From Haloarcula mannanilytica (lineage in GTDB: Archaea; Halobacteriota; Halobacteria; Halobacteriales; Haloarculaceae): a DNA stretch of 50,181 bases. The position numbers were made by a program, and so were the translations under genes. The notes beneath the pieces are model-generated. The model searched no databases, was not told the origin of the DNA, and saw nothing but the letters and a program-made list of their open reading frames with translations. The first letter of the stretch is position 1. Every line of letters starts with the position of its first letter. The DNA lies in the NCBI RefSeq assembly GCF_005406125.1, contig NZ_BIXZ01000014.1:1-50181 (forward strand). The letters run 5' to 3'. Shown piece after piece: positions 26,168 to 34,504 of this stretch.

Positions 26168-27793
26168 TCAGTTGATGGTCGATATCTGCGTCAGCGTGAA
26201 GGCGACGACCAGCGCCCAGAGGATAACCATCATTGCAACCGAGAGAGCCGCGTTCCGTCCGCTGAACTCGTGGAGGACCTGCGTCGAACGGTACAGGAGA
26301 TACAGCGTCGGGAGGAACACGAGCGCGGCCACGCCGATCACAAGCGGCGCGATGAAGTCCCAGCCCGAGAGGAGGACCGGAATGAACAGCAGGACAGCCG
26401 GCGAGAAGCTGTAGATCACGCCTTGGAGCGTGGTGTCGAAGTCTCGCCGCGTGCCGATTGTCTTCACACCGGCGTGCAGGAATACCGTCGACAGCAGGAT
26501 GAGTCCCGCCATCATCATGAACATCACCAGCGGGAGTGTGCCCAGCGCCGCGACGCCCGGACTCACGATGGCGAAGGAGAAGCCCCAGCCAACCATAACA
26601 TCCACGACGGTCATCACGACCAGCGTCACGAGCGTCAGGATGATAGTCCCCACAGTCGCAAACATGAGCGGCTCGTCAATGCCTTGCACGTCGCTGCGGA
26701 CGTACTCGAAGAACGACTCCGCATCGCTGACGAGGTCCGTGAGCGGTTCGATGTACCCGTTAGTCAGGTGCTCAGCGCGAACGTCGCGGCTCAGCACCTC
26801 GATTAGCACGGCCGAAATGATGAAGATCCCAGTGAACACCTGGAACAGGCGAACACCCAGCCCCGCGAGCACGAGGATGTTCTGGGTGAGCGCAAACACG
26901 AGCGCCCCGAGGAACGTACCGGGCATCGAGCCCTCGCCGCCGAAGAGGTTCGTCCCGCCGATGACGACACTCGCGATGACGATCAGTTCGGTCCCCTGTC
27001 CGGTTGACGGGGAGACAGCCTGTGTGAACGCGAGTTGGCCGATACCGGCGAAGGCTGCCAGCAGTGCGACCAGCATGAAGTTGATTATCTTGATGTGGTC
27101 GGTCTTGATACCCGTCCGGCTCGCACTTTCCTGGCTCCCGCCAGTGAACATCGAGCGGTAGCCGAATGCGGTCCTGTTGAGGACGTAGTAGCCGAGGACC
27201 AGGAACAGGATGGTCCAGACGATCTGGATCGGGAACTGCTGGATCAGGGCGGGTCCGGAGGCTAGTTCCGCGACACCACCGATATAGAACAACAGGTCGG
27301 GGTAGTTGTCGCTGCTAATCGTCGCGGTTTGTCCCTGCAAAATAACGAGGTTCGCGCCCCGAAGTAGTGTCAACGTCCCGATGGTGACGATAAGTGACGG
27401 GAGTCCCAGTTTGGTAATCATCAGACCCTGGAACAGCCCGTACAGGGCCGCAAACAGGAGCACCAGCAACACCACAAACAGGATTGGGTAGCCGGTTCCG
27501 TACATAGTCGCCACCAGTGCGCCACAGACGGCCATCAGCGAGCCGACTGAGAGGTCGAACTCCCCGGAGACCATCAGCAGGGTCATCCCGTATCCGATGA
27601 TGGCCGTCACTGCGGTGTTTCGAACAATACCAACCATGTTGTCCGTGCTGAGGAATACGTCTGCCCGGACGAGCGTCCCGAGAATCAGAAGGACACTCAC
27701 TGCGAGTATCGCCCCGACTTCCCGACTTTGTAACAGTCGCGATACGCTGCCTAATCCACTGTCTCTTGATACTGAGGCATCGACCTCTGCCAT
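26168..27793 (-). CDS. CUT2-type sugar ABC permease with C-terminal Yip1-like domain
   Basis: A 541-residue membrane protein. Residues about 30-330 are a ribose/inositol-type permease (BPD_transp_2): MTLLMVSGEFDLSVGSLMAV, TLTLLRGANLVILQGQ, VIASVVIGGTNLFGGEGSMP and NILVLAGLGVRLFQVFTGIF. RbsC-like proteins end near here, but this one continues for about 200 residues with a linker (DAESFFEYVRSDVQGIDEPL) and five hydrophobic segments resembling a Yip1 domain (DFDTTLQGVIYSFSPAVLLF). The start at 27793 fits a TATA box 23-30 bases upstream. It would import the substrate of the cluster; the role of the extra domain is unknown. Confidence 0.85.
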   Translation of the reverse strand: MAEVDASVSRDSGLGSVSRLLQSREVGAILAVSVLLILGTLVRADVFLSTDNMVGIVRNTAVTAIIGYGMTLLMVSGEFDLSVGSLMAVCGALVATMYGTGYPILFVVLLVLLFAALYGLFQGLMITKLGLPSLIVTIGTLTLLRGANLVILQGQTATISSDNYPDLLFYIGGVAELASGPALIQQFPIQIVWTILFLVLGYYVLNRTAFGYRSMFTGGSQESASRTGIKTDHIKIINFMLVALLAAFAGIGQLAFTQAVSPSTGQGTELIVIASVVIGGTNLFGGEGSMPGTFLGALVFALTQNILVLAGLGVRLFQVFTGIFIISAVLIEVLSRDVRAEHLTNGYIEPLTDLVSDAESFFEYVRSDVQGIDEPLMFATVGTIILTLVTLVVMTVVDVMVGWGFSFAIVSPGVAALGTLPLVMFMMMAGLILLSTVFLHAGVKTIGTRRDFDTTLQGVIYSFSPAVLLFIPVLLSGWDFIAPLVIGVAALVFLPTLYLLYRSTQVLHEFSGRNAALSVAMMVILWALVVAFTLTQISTIN

Positions 27794-27815
27794 ACTTGGT
27801 CCGATGCCTTCATCA

Positions 27816-27835
27816 ATTATAAAACATTGGTTTTA
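27816..27835 (-). promoter_or_regulatory. TATA box and inverted repeat before the permease
   Basis: The minus-strand TTTATAAT (27816-27823) lies 23-30 bases before the start. It overlaps an inverted repeat TAAAAC-ATTG-GTTTTA (27820-27835). This supports an independent, controlled, leaderless transcript for the permease. Confidence 0.5.
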
Positions 27836-27955
27836 CGGCATATATCGTATGACTATTCGAGGGGCTAGCACGCTCTCGACGAGCGGGAACCACAGCGATA
27901 AATGACTGGGAATTACCCTTGAAGGGGTCGGTAGAGAGGATGAGGTACAATCGCG

Positions 27956-29209
27956 TCAGTAGTTGTTGTCCTGCCAACTCTGTAAGTCACCCCACGATCC
28001 GGAACGACGCCGAGCAAAGTCGAGGTTCGATTCGTCGATGACGGAAATCCCGGTGTTGAAGTCTTTCATTGGGACACCGCGCTCCATGTAGTTCCACATC
28101 ATGTTGACCGGCATACTCCCTTGGCTGTAGGGATCCTGCCCCGCAGTGAAGTCGATAGTTCCCTTTTCGATCCCGTCCAGCGTCGGCCCGGGGAGGTCAA
28201 AGCCACCGACCGTCATTTCGTCTTGGAGGCTGTTGTTCTCAACGAGGCGGCCGCCGGCGATTGCCCCCTGGAGGGCGGTCCCTAGGATGAGATTGATATC
28301 CGGGGTCGAACTGTACTTCGTGTCGACACGGTTGATTGCCTGTGACAGATCGCCACTGACGTTCAGCGTATCTAACACGGTGACATCGTCCTGTGCTTCG
28401 AGTGCCATTCGAATCCCTTCAGCACGTGCTGAGAGTGCCGGGTGGTCCGGTGCAGACGTCGTCGGCAGTGCGACGATCTCCCCGTCAACTTTCTCGGTGG
28501 CCCGCTCGTACCCGGTCTGACCGACTGCCACGCCAGCTTCAACGAACTTCTGTCCCACGTAGGGGATGACGGTTCCGAACGTGTCCATCATCTCGCTGTA
28601 TTGACCCGAATAAACGCTCGTGTTGAACGAGGCAACGGGAATGTCGTTGTCGATAGCGTTCTGAATCGGACCGGTGTACTGGTCCTTGTTCAGAATGCTC
28701 GTCGCAATGGCATCTTCGCCGTTATTGAGTCGCGAGATCGTGGTATTAAGTGTCTCTATCTGCTGGGCGGGGTCGTGACTCGACGGACCGATGAACTCGC
28801 CCGTCCAGCCGACGTTGTTCAGTGCATCGTTCATTCCAACGATGATGCCAGTCATGAACTCGTCGACGACGTGTGTGACAAACACCATCTCTCGTTCCTC
28901 GTGAGTTGGGTTCGAGAGATCCATGCTGTCGGCGGTTGGCGGGGGGACGAGCGGGACTCGAAGCGCTGTTGGAAGCGAGTCCGATCCACCGCCACCGTCG
29001 CTCTGCCCACCGGAGCCATCACCGCTTTCTCCGTCGGCAGATTCCGTCGGTGTCTGACTCTCAGATCGGAGCCCACCACAGCCGGCAAGCGCCGACAAAC
29101 CGCCCGCGAGACCGACTGCACTCATCTGCTTCATCAAGTTCCGTCGTGATACACCGAGGTCAATCGACACGATGTCGTCACCGTGATCGGGTGCGTTACC
29201 GTCAGGCAT
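27956..29209 (-). CDS. CUT2-type sugar ABC substrate-binding lipoprotein
   Basis: A 417-residue periplasmic-binding-protein-like I protein (ribose/inositol-binding type), anchored outside the cell. After a 26-residue lead comes a twin-arginine motif SRRNLMKQ and a lipobox LSALAGC, then a Gly/Ser/Asp linker. Fold motifs: VTHVVDEFMTGIIVGMNDAL, DIPVASFNTSVYSGQ, DVTVLDTLNVSGDLSQAINR, GGFDLPGPTLDGIEKGTIDF and TAGQDPYSQGSMPVNMMW. The start at 29209 is fixed by a TATA element 25-32 bases upstream; longer in-frame reading adds a non-signal tail. Confidence 0.88.
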   Translation of the reverse strand: MPDGNAPDHGDDIVSIDLGVSRRNLMKQMSAVGLAGGLSALAGCGGLRSESQTPTESADGESGDGSGGQSDGGGGSDSLPTALRVPLVPPPTADSMDLSNPTHEEREMVFVTHVVDEFMTGIIVGMNDALNNVGWTGEFIGPSSHDPAQQIETLNTTISRLNNGEDAIATSILNKDQYTGPIQNAIDNDIPVASFNTSVYSGQYSEMMDTFGTVIPYVGQKFVEAGVAVGQTGYERATEKVDGEIVALPTTSAPDHPALSARAEGIRMALEAQDDVTVLDTLNVSGDLSQAINRVDTKYSSTPDINLILGTALQGAIAGGRLVENNSLQDEMTVGGFDLPGPTLDGIEKGTIDFTAGQDPYSQGSMPVNMMWNYMERGVPMKDFNTGISVIDESNLDFARRRSGSWGDLQSWQDNNY

Positions 29210-29233
29210 ACACCTATCACAATACAGAACACA

Positions 29234-29241
29234 CAAATAAA
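29234..29241 (-). promoter_or_regulatory. TATA-like element before the binding-protein gene
   Basis: The minus-strand TTTATTTG lies 25-32 bases before the ATG at 29207-29209, as for a leaderless haloarchaeal mRNA. Confidence 0.45.
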
Positions 29242-29315
29242 CATTTCTATTAATCACCCATAATTCAGGGAGGTAGCGAGCGACAGTTCTGCTGTGGATG
29301 GAAGCGACAGAGCGC

Positions 29316-30413
29316 TCAGACCTGTACCCACTCTCCACGGTCGTCGCTCTCGCGGATAGCCTCGACCACGCGCTGGACCGCGACACCGTCCTCGAAATCG
29401 GGCCGATGCCGCCGGCGGTCCGCGACCGCCGAGAGGAACTCGTAGTTCTCGTGGACGAACGTGTGCTCCCAGCCGATGATATGGCCCGCCGGCCACCAGC
29501 GATCCATGTACGGGTCGTCGTCGTCCGTCACCAGTATCTGCTGATAGCCGCGGTCCTCCGGGCCCTTGACCTGTAGTTCGTTAAGGCGCCGGAGTGAGAA
29601 CTTCAGTGCGCCCTCGGAGCCATAGATCTCAATGGCGTTGTCCGCCTTCCGTCCGGTGGCAATGCGGGAGCCCTCGAGGACGCCCTCTGCGCCGTTCTCG
29701 AACTCGATGAGAGCCGAATACTCGTCATCAGTGGTTACCGGCCGGTTCCCATCGCCGTCGGGGTCCGTCCGTTCCGTGACCTGTGTCACGAGCGACCCGC
29801 TGAGTCGGTCGATGTCGCCAACGATCCAGCGCACCAGGTCGATGGTGTGGGAACCCACGTCGCCTACGACGCCAGTGCCGGAGGCATCAGCGTCACAGCG
29901 CCAGTTCCAGGGAAGGGTCGGGTCAGCTAACCAATCCTGGAGACACCGGCCCTTGACGCGGTAGATCTCGCCCAGTTCGCCTGCGTCGACCAGTCGCTTG
30001 GCCAGCTGGATCGCAGGCACGTAGCGGTAGTTGAACCCCGTTGCGGCGATAGCATCGCTCGCGCGGGCGGTGTCGCGCATCTCCCGCGCCGTCTCGATGT
30101 CGGGCGCGAGCGGCTTCTCGCAGAGGACGTGGATATCCGACTCCAGCGCCGCGATGGTCGGCTCGGCATGGACGTGATTCGGCCCGAGGTTGTAGAACAC
30201 GTCCACCTCGTCGATCACGTCGCGCCAGTCCGTCGCGACCCGGTCGAAGCCGAACCGGTCGGCCGCGTCGCTGACAGCCGACTCGTTCCGGCCGATGAGC
30301 ACGTCCCGATTCGTAGCCGGTGCGTCGGGGAAGAACATGGGGAGTCGTGCGAGCGCGTTCGCGTGTGCCTTTCCCATAAACCGATAGCCGAGGAAACCGA
30401 TGTCGAGTGTCAT
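29316..30413 (-). CDS. Gfo/Idh/MocA family dehydrogenase (IolG-like) 2
   Basis: A 365-residue NAD(P)-dependent sugar or cyclitol dehydrogenase. It opens MTLDIGFLGYRFMGKAHANA (glycine-rich nucleotide site), has the EKP motif HVLCEKPLAPDIETA, then GFNYRYVPAIQLAKRLVDAG and the active-site region GVVGDVGSHTIDLVRWIVGD with conserved Asp/His. The C-terminal domain includes FVHENYEFLSAVADRRRHRP. It is only distantly similar to the first IolG-like protein. It is divergent from the aldo/keto reductase across a 219-base region with a 12-base palindrome. Confidence 0.87.
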   Translation of the reverse strand: MTLDIGFLGYRFMGKAHANALARLPMFFPDAPATNRDVLIGRNESAVSDAADRFGFDRVATDWRDVIDEVDVFYNLGPNHVHAEPTIAALESDIHVLCEKPLAPDIETAREMRDTARASDAIAATGFNYRYVPAIQLAKRLVDAGELGEIYRVKGRCLQDWLADPTLPWNWRCDADASGTGVVGDVGSHTIDLVRWIVGDIDRLSGSLVTQVTERTDPDGDGNRPVTTDDEYSALIEFENGAEGVLEGSRIATGRKADNAIEIYGSEGALKFSLRRLNELQVKGPEDRGYQQILVTDDDDPYMDRWWPAGHIIGWEHTFVHENYEFLSAVADRRRHRPDFEDGVAVQRVVEAIRESDDRGEWVQV

Positions 30414-30477
30414 GCGGTCACCTCCGCCGGCTCGCGAGCAAGCGCGGACAATGGCCTGATCGGGGAGCGATTCCCTA

Positions 30478-30489
30478 CTGACGCGTCAG
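30478..30489. promoter_or_regulatory. 12-base palindrome in a divergent intergenic region
   Basis: CTGACGCGTCAG is a perfect palindrome between the IolG-like gene 2 (minus) and the aldo/keto reductase (plus). Its position 65-76 bases before the minus-strand start would suit a shared regulator site, but no second copy was seen. Confidence 0.4.
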
Positions 30490-30632
30490 GGCGACAGCGG
30501 GTACTGTCAGTGTGGAACTCTGCGCACATCGAGTAAAGTCTCGGGAGCCCGCGAGAAAAAGATTTGGAGAGATGGAAGGAGTGATTCGCCGAAGCCGACA
30601 CCACTATACGACTCGCATGGAAATGCGCAGAT

Positions 30633-31436
30633 ATGCTCGAAGACGAAACACGACTCGGACTCGGGACGTATACGCTCACCGACGCGGACGGTGTAGAGAC
30701 GATCAAAGCGGCGATCGAACACGGGTATCGCCACATAGACACCGCTCGGCTCTACGGGAACGAGGAGGAGGTTGGAGAGGCCATCGCCGCCGCCGATGTC
30801 GACCGCGACGACCTTTTTGTCGCGACGAAGGTTGCACACTTCGAGGAGCCCGAAAAGACCCCCCAGTACGTCGAACGCGCGGTCGACGAGAGCTTCGAGA
30901 AGCTCGGTCTCGACCGCATCGACCTGCTGTATCACCACTGGCCGCGTGGCCAGGACGATATCGAGACGGTCCTGCCCGTCCTTGCCGACCGCGTCGACGA
31001 CGGCCGGGTCGACAATCTCGGAGTGAGCAACTACACCGTCGACGACCTCGAACTCGCCGACGACCTGATCGACCACCCCATCGACGCCCTCCAGGTCGAG
31101 ATGCACCCCCTGCTCCAACAGGACGGGATCCGGGAACACCTCGCCGGTACCGAGACGGACCTCGTGGCGTACTCGCCGCTGGCCCAGGGCGAAGTGTTCG
31201 ACGTCGATGTCATCTCGGATATTGCCGAGAAGCACGGTGTCTCGGAGCCGGTCGTCTCGCTCGCGTGGCTGCTCTCGAAGGATCGCGTGACGGCAATCCC
31301 GCGAACGAGTTCCGTCGACCACCTGCGCGACAACTTCAGTGCGCTAGGGGTCGACCTCGATGCCGAGGACATTGAGCGCATCGACGCCATCGAGCGGACC
31401 CACCGCTGTGAAGACCCCGACTGGATGACCTGGTAA
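30633..31436 (+). CDS. Aldo/keto reductase
   Basis: A 267-residue NAD(P)H-dependent aldo/keto reductase of the 2,5-diketo-gluconate reductase-like group. Catalytic tetrad residues are visible: Asp and Tyr in YRHIDTARLYGNEEEVGEAI, Lys in VATKVAHFEEP and His in LLYHHWPRG. Cofactor-binding AIPRTSSVDHLRDNFSAL is near the C-terminus. A TATA-like ACTATACG lies about 25-31 bases upstream. IolE-like paralogue 3 begins 78 bases downstream on the same strand, so both may act on the same carbonyl compound. Confidence 0.87.
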   Translation: MLEDETRLGLGTYTLTDADGVETIKAAIEHGYRHIDTARLYGNEEEVGEAIAAADVDRDDLFVATKVAHFEEPEKTPQYVERAVDESFEKLGLDRIDLLYHHWPRGQDDIETVLPVLADRVDDGRVDNLGVSNYTVDDLELADDLIDHPIDALQVEMHPLLQQDGIREHLAGTETDLVAYSPLAQGEVFDVDVISDIAEKHGVSEPVVSLAWLLSKDRVTAIPRTSSVDHLRDNFSALGVDLDAEDIERIDAIERTHRCEDPDWMTW

Positions 31437-31514
31437 GGGCAATCGCACCATTTCGACGTACTGGTTGGTGTGACCGACCCACACATTTTTGATTTCGACG
31501 GAACAGTCCCGAGT

Positions 31515-32333
31515 ATGGGGACCGGATACACCACCATGATGTACGACAGTGCCGATGTCGAACGAGGTTTCGAAGACATCGCTGCGTGTCGGTACGACGG
31601 CGCGGAGATCGGGCTCGGGAAGATCCAGGCCGCCGGCTCCGACACGGTCGAGCGTGCCCTCGACGAGACGGGATTGGACCTCTACTGTGTCATGAGTGAC
31701 TGGCTGGAGACAGAAGCGGCGGTCAAGCGAGTCGAAGGCGACCTCCAGATGATAGCTGATCTCGGGGCCGAGTTCATCGGTCTGCTCCCGCCCCAGCGCC
31801 ACCGCCACGACGACGCGACCGTTGAGCAGTGGGTCGGCCGTCTCGCCGACGCGGCCACCGAGGTCGGCGTGACGCCGCTCGTCCACCACCACGGCGCGAC
31901 ACACGTCGAGCAGCCGGAGGAGACGCGGCGGCTTCTCGACGCCGTGAACGACCTCGAACTGCTGTGGGACTCGGCGCATCACTACCCCTACGGCGAGCAC
32001 TTCCCCGACGGCGACGTCTCCGACGGCGTTGAGCGGTTCGCCGACGACATCGCGTACGTCCACCTGAAGGACGTAGCCCCGCCGACCGGGTTCGACGATG
32101 TCCGAGACAGCCTCACCGAGGGCGAGTTCCACCTTGACAACGTCATTAACTACTTCCGCTCGTTCACTGACCTCGGTGAGGGGGTACTAAACTTCGAAGG
32201 GCTGTCCGACGCGCTGGAGGAGGTGGGCTACGACGGCCACTGCACCATCGAAATCGAGAATCAGACCGAGAAGGCGCTCGTCCATGCCAAGGAAAACGCC
32301 GACTACTGGCGGGCGGCAAATGACGGTCGCTGA
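31515..32333 (+). CDS. Sugar phosphate isomerase/epimerase family (IolE-like), paralogue 3
   Basis: A 272-residue TIM-barrel protein closely related to paralogues 1 and 2. It begins MGTGYTTMMYDSADVERGFE and contains FIGLLPPQRHRHDDATVEQW, VTPLVHHHGATHVEQPEETR, LELLWDSAHHYPYGEHF, AYVHLKDVAPP, FTDLGEGVLNFEGL and HCTIEIENQTEKALVHAKEN. The start was chosen by alignment with the paralogues; an open frame extends 45 bases further upstream. It follows the aldo/keto reductase. It keeps the same metal-site residues, so it should be active. Confidence 0.82.
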   Translation: MGTGYTTMMYDSADVERGFEDIAACRYDGAEIGLGKIQAAGSDTVERALDETGLDLYCVMSDWLETEAAVKRVEGDLQMIADLGAEFIGLLPPQRHRHDDATVEQWVGRLADAATEVGVTPLVHHHGATHVEQPEETRRLLDAVNDLELLWDSAHHYPYGEHFPDGDVSDGVERFADDIAYVHLKDVAPPTGFDDVRDSLTEGEFHLDNVINYFRSFTDLGEGVLNFEGLSDALEEVGYDGHCTIEIENQTEKALVHAKENADYWRAANDGR

Positions 32334-32360
32334 GACGAACTGTCATTCTTACAGCCTGAG

Positions 32361-33293
32361 TCAGGACAACTGCATCAGCGTGGCCCCGGCAATGATTGCG
32401 GTGATACCGGTAAGTACACGTGGGGACTTCGGGAACTGCCGAGCGAGCCCATACGACAGGGCAACGATGACCAGCGGATAGACATTCGAGAGCGGGACGA
32501 CAGTCACGACGGTCCCGATCTGAAGTGCAGAGAACCAGGCCAACCAGTTCCCGGTCACAAACACGCCGGCGAAAACGAATGCCACCAGCGCCGTCCGGTC
32601 ACTAATTCTGACCCGCCGCCGGGAGTCCGAGGAGACGCCGAACAGTCCGACAAAGGCGACCAGTGCGGCCGTCTGTCCCACTGCAGTCGCGACCAGCGGC
32701 TTCGAGTAAGCGTTGAGCCCGACCTTCACGAGGACGAACGAACAGCCCAACAGCGCCATCGCGGTGATAGGAAGGACGAGATCACGGGCGGTCATCTGCC
32801 CGAGCTCTGCGGTGATGATGTCCGTCGTCTCGTCGGCATCAGTCCCCGAAAGCTGGAGCAGGACCCCGCCGGCCATGATACAGAGCAGCCCGACGCCCGT
32901 GAGGACGGTAAACGGCTCGCCCAAGAGCGGCAAGGCGAGCACTGTGGCGACCGCTGGATTCGCACTGACGATTGCTGACGAGACGCGTGCCCCGATGCGG
33001 TCGATACTCCGGAAGTACAACAGCCGGAATGCCGCGGGGTTGGCGAGGCCGGCCACGGCGAAGGGTGCAAGCTTCAACGGGTCGACCCCGGCAAATGAGG
33101 TCCCACGGGCGACCAGTAGCGTCCAGAATACGACGACACTGACGACGATACTGGTGACAGCCGCGGTGAGGGTCGGTTCCCTATCCTTCAGGAACGTCCC
33201 GTTGTCGAGACCTTACTCGACGGAGAGCGACTGGAGGGCCGAGAACACTGATGCTAGCAGCGCCAGTCCAACGCTCAGTTCCAGCAGTGCCAT
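32361..33293 (-). pseudogene. EamA/DMT-family transporter interrupted by a nonsense codon
   Basis: The reading frame from ATG 33291-33293 runs MALLELSVGLALLASVFSAL, QSLSVE, TAA (33213-33215), GLDNGTFLKDREP, then about 280 codons of a ten-TM drug/metabolite transporter (LANPAAFRLLYFRSIDRIGA; LPLLGEPFTVLTGVGLLCIM; AGVFVTGNWLAWFSALQIGT). Without codon 27 it would be a usual 310-residue EamA protein. The stop could be a true mutation (TAC or TAT to TAA), a sequencing error, or bypassed by an internal start. It would have exported or imported a small metabolite. Confidence 0.8.
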
Positions 33294-33318
33294 GGCTACG
33301 CGGGACGTTCGGCTGCGG

Positions 33319-34386
33319 TCATGGTTCGACGAGGATTTTGACGTGGTCGGTGTCCGGTGAGGCTAGTTCCTCGATGCCCTTTTCGACGAGATTGTCCAGT
33401 CTGATTCGCCTCGTAACGAAGGTGTCTACGTCCACGTCACCATCGGCCAGCGACTCAATGACGGCGTCGAACTCCGTTCGGAACGACAGCGGCGGGAAGC
33501 CATAGCAGTACGTGCCACGGATGGTCCGCTCGCCTGTGACCACCTTCTGGAGGGCCACACTCGTCGTTCCGCTGGTCATGCTGCCGACGGTGAGACAGCC
33601 GCCTCGGCGCGTGCTCTCGATGGCAGCGTTGACCGCTGGAGCCACGCCGGCGAACTCGAATGACGTGTCCACACCGCCGTCGGTTGCGGTCGCGATCTGC
33701 TCCCCGGCGTCGGACTCAGTCGGGTCCACAGCGACGTCAGCGCCGAGTTCGAGCGCGACCTCTCGCCGTACCGGGTTCGGCTCGGAGGCGAATATCCGCT
33801 TTGCGCCTGCGTCCCTAAGCGCGTGGACAACGGTCAGTCCAATGGGACCACAGCCGAAGACTGCGGCGGTTTCGCCGGCGCACAGTTCCGACCGCCTGAC
33901 CGCATGAAGACCCACCGCGAGCGGCTCGACCAGTGCGCCCTGCCAGGCGGGTACGCCCTGTGGGAGTCGGTGGATCTGCCCGGCCGGGATGACGGCTGAC
34001 TCAGCGAAGCCACCCTCACCGGTCTGGAGCCCGACCGCTAGCACGTCCTCACAGCGGTTGTACGCCCCATCCTCGCAGTACCGACAGTCATTACAGGGGA
34101 TATTGGGGTGCACGGCGACCGAGTTCCCGACCTCGACGCCGGTCACGTCGTCGCCGACCTCGCTGACGGTCCCACCGAACTCGTGGCCGATAGTAATCGG
34201 CCGGCTGGCGCCCGACCTCGGATTGGGATCTGCTGGCGTATATTCAGCGTGTTCGTACTCGTGAACGTCCGTGCCACAGATGCCACAGGCCGCTACGTCG
34301 ACCCGTACGTCGGCCGGCCCGATCGCGGCCGGCTCCACGTCGTCGATCCGTACGTCGCCCGCGCCGTAGAAGCGCGCGGCTCTCAT
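33319..34386 (-). CDS. Zinc-dependent alcohol/polyol dehydrogenase 1
   Basis: A 355-residue medium-chain dehydrogenase of the sorbitol/butanediol dehydrogenase group. The catalytic zinc site has CGICGTDVHEYEHA and GHEFGG; the structural zinc cysteines are in CNDCRYCEDGAYNRC. NAD-binding AAVFGCGPIGLTVVHALRDA is followed by Glu in ASEPNPV, in place of the Asp that usually selects NAD. The stop lies 25 bases after the transporter start region and the dehydratase gene lies 118 bases upstream on the same strand. It likely oxidises a secondary hydroxyl of the cluster substrate or an aldolase product. Confidence 0.88.
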   Translation of the reverse strand: MRAARFYGAGDVRIDDVEPAAIGPADVRVDVAACGICGTDVHEYEHAEYTPADPNPRSGASRPITIGHEFGGTVSEVGDDVTGVEVGNSVAVHPNIPCNDCRYCEDGAYNRCEDVLAVGLQTGEGGFAESAVIPAGQIHRLPQGVPAWQGALVEPLAVGLHAVRRSELCAGETAAVFGCGPIGLTVVHALRDAGAKRIFASEPNPVRREVALELGADVAVDPTESDAGEQIATATDGGVDTSFEFAGVAPAVNAAIESTRRGGCLTVGSMTSGTTSVALQKVVTGERTIRGTYCYGFPPLSFRTEFDAVIESLADGDVDVDTFVTRRIRLDNLVEKGIEELASPDTDHVKILVEP

Positions 34387-34504
34387 GGCTGTCGCCCCGC
34401 TGTGTCACTCGGTTGCATGTGCAATTGGATGGCTCTCCGGGGAGCGTGCTAACACTTTCGGTCAAACTGTCGCGGGAAAACGAACCGACGGCGAGTGAAC
34501 CGTG

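Noticed and set aside
30507-31322. 271-codon minus-strand frame opposite the aldo/keto reductase
   Set aside because: It is an antisense shadow; the plus-strand frame carries the AKR catalytic tetrad.
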